In this document: positions 62,676 through 64,000 of the stretch, one piece after another | Layout: the number at the start of each line of letters is the position of its first letter | How positions within the stretch are numbered: the first letter of the stretch is position 1 | NCBI GenBank assembly: GCA_035772405.1 | Contig: JAYKKM010000207.1 | Span: forward strand, 541,501-605,500 | DNA: 64,000 nt | Source of the DNA: Chrysogorgia sp. JL179-B06 | Taxonomy: Eukaryota > Cnidaria > Anthozoa > Scleralcyonacea > Chrysogorgiidae | Direction: 5' to 3' | Made by a program: the position numbers and the translations under genes | Notes under the pieces: generated by a model | What the model saw: only the letters and a program-made list of their open reading frames with translations | The model's database searches: none | What the model was told of the DNA's origin: nothing

Positions 62676-64000
62676 TCATAGGTTGCTCAAAGTGTGATTT
62701 TCGAAACAGGGCAGGCAGATTCGTAATCCACACTTTTCACAACCCATTCGACAAAAAGTTGTCTTCTTGGCTTTCAGACAACGTTTACAGCGGCCTTTGG
62801 TCATTTCTACCGGCCAATGGTCTCCACCAACATTTCCTTGAACTACGCTCTGTTTCCTCGAAGAAAAATCGCAAACAAGACATTTGACCAATTTGACTCT
62901 GAACCAAAGTTGGGTCAAATTGGGGTGGTTTGGGGCTAACTTCATCAGAATGTGAGCGTTGATGATGGTTACATCAACGATGAACCACACAAGATATCTC
63001 CCACTTCTTTGCTCGACGAGAAATGTTGTAATAGTGTCGAAACTGGTTGCACTTATCAACTCCCCCCATGTTTTTATTATAAATCGAAACAACAGGAAGT
63101 GCTGGGACGTCGATAGATGTCCCATCTTTTTGCGTTCTGCTGACGGTCTCCTCTCCACGTACATTGCACTGTGTGCTAACAAAAGCTACTGGCTTTTTAT
63201 CTTTCCATACCGCAGCAACAACGTTGCCTTTACGGCGCGAAATAGACTCCACGGCGAAGCGCTTTCATTGTCTTCTTGTCCTTCAACTCGTCAGGGAAGT
63301 CCTTCCGGTTCGACTTTGTTGTTCCACAAAGATATAATTTGTCTTTCAACAAATCTTCAGCTAACCCAACAGAAGTAGAATAATTGTCACAGAAAACGGT
63401 GGTTTTTGCCAACTATCTCTTGTGTTAAGTCCTTAACAACCCGACTTCCAAGCGCTTTCTCCGGCTGGCCATCTCTTTTGCCTGTGTAGACTTGAAATTT
63501 GGACACGAAGCCATTGTTTGAATCGGCTCGAATCCAAACTTTAATGCCACGTTTGATAGGCTTGTTTGGCATGTATTGCTTGAACCAGTCTTCCTTTAGA
63601 CTTAACCATCCCGTCGTCAATACTGACATTCTGAGGGGGATTGTATTCTTTTAGAATGTCCGTGAAAGAATACCGATCATTGGCCGAACTTTGAATAGCT
63701 TATCTTCACGGTCTTGCATCTCATTGTTATTCAAATGAAAATACTGCCGCATCTTATCAAATCGATTCCTGCTCATTATTTTTTGTACCTCTGGAACTCC
63801 AAGTAGAGGCTCAGAGGACCAGTACGTTTTTGTTTCAGGCAAGGTCTTGATGCCGAAAATATTTAGGGCAAGAAACGCTCGCATTTCTTCGACGGTTGTT
63901 TCATACCACTTGGCGTCGGGAAGTTTCTCGATACATTGGCGCGCGTATCGGTTGGTTTCTTCCACCAATTTTTCAAAGAGTTCCTCAGGAAACAAAAGGC
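62676..64000 (-). pseudogene. piggyBac-type transposase, 5' end outside the window
   Basis: Minus strand, entering from the right edge: MFPEELFEKLVEETNRYARQ, then VEEMRAFLALNIFGIKTLPE, NRFDKMRQYFHLNNNEMQD and KVRPMIGILSRTF. After a shift: VSIDDGMVK-like start (near 63625), MPNKPIKRGIKVWIRADSNN, FQVYTGKRDG. Then TTVFCDNYSTSVGLAEDLLK (second catalytic Asp), LYLCGTTKSNRKDFPDELKD, RKGNVVAAVWKDKKPVAFVS and NMGGVDKCNQFRHYYNISR (third Asp). The C-terminal Cys-rich domain CKRCLKAKKTTFCRMGCEKC (GLRICLPCF next) binds the ends. It is a cut-and-paste DDD transposase. At least four frameshifts (near 63640, 63410, 63240 and 63000) disable it. Confidence 0.9.

Noticed and set aside
1..64000. tRNA, rRNA or CRISPR arrays
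   Set aside because: No cloverleaf with A/B boxes, no rRNA-like conserved blocks, and no regularly spaced identical repeats with unique spacers were recognised by eye.

Overview
This window comes from a eukaryotic, very probably invertebrate metazoan, genome. It is AT-rich and contains no rRNA, no convincing tRNA, no CRISPR and no bacterial-style operon. Almost all recognisable coding sequence belongs to decayed transposable elements. The mixture includes Penelope-like elements with hammerhead ribozymes, Crypton and DIRS tyrosine-recombinase elements, Gypsy, CR1/L2-like LINEs, several hAT clades, a MULE, Tc1/mariner and piggyBac. With it are repeated G2E3-like HECT genes. This repertoire is typical of cnidarians, and an anthozoan is my best guess, but the species cannot be fixed from sequence alone.

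Layout, left to right. At 1.6-2.6 kb lies the 3' end of a LINE. A possible small host first exon is at 3.23-3.35 kb. A nearly full-length hAT element (ZMYM1-like transposase) occupies 4.49-8.06 kb with terminal inverted repeats. A second hAT-derived gene (C17orf113/ZNF862-like) runs on the minus strand at 9.1-11.4 kb. A Gypsy element at 12.06-18.62 kb has two LTRs, a 5-bp target duplication, and a Crypton plus a hairpin MITE nested in its integrase. It landed exactly at a splice donor of a minus-strand exon. At 20-22 kb are a DIRS-like gag remnant, a dispersed repeat, a hairpin MITE and a LINE fragment. At 22.7-24.1 kb is the first of three G2E3/HECT gene copies. At 25-28.7 kb are a hAT fragment, a Penelope fragment with a ribozyme-like motif, and two non-autonomous hAT elements, one carrying a run of 29 G.

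At 28.9-32.5 kb are a LINE 3' end, a MULE with a SWIM finger, and a broken THAP exon. A Penelope-like element (34.6-38.6 kb) has an inverted partial copy in front of it and hammerhead ribozymes in its terminal repeats. At 40.3-42.3 kb are tandem copies of the dispersed repeat (one with a MITE and one an empty site), then a DIRS RT interrupted by a LINE with an 11-bp target duplication. The second HECT copy is at 42.6-43.4 kb.

From 43.9 to 52.4 kb I infer a three-level nest. A ZMYM-like hAT gene is split by a second hAT element, which is itself split by an endonuclease-encoding LINE. Inside the second hAT is a tandem duplication that pairs a PHD-finger exon with transposase sequence. The right end holds a 0.46-kb MITE, a Penelope terminal remnant, a decayed unknown coding stretch, a LINE fragment, a long-inverted-repeat element (56.1-57.9 kb), the third HECT copy (58.2-59.8 kb), a gutted Tc1/mariner (60.3-62.5 kb) and a piggyBac transposase running off the window.

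No element looks fully coding-competent. The window is best read as a fossil bed of nested insertions, with possible host-related material in the HECT copies, the exon at 18.6 kb, the THAP exon and the small exon at 3.2 kb.
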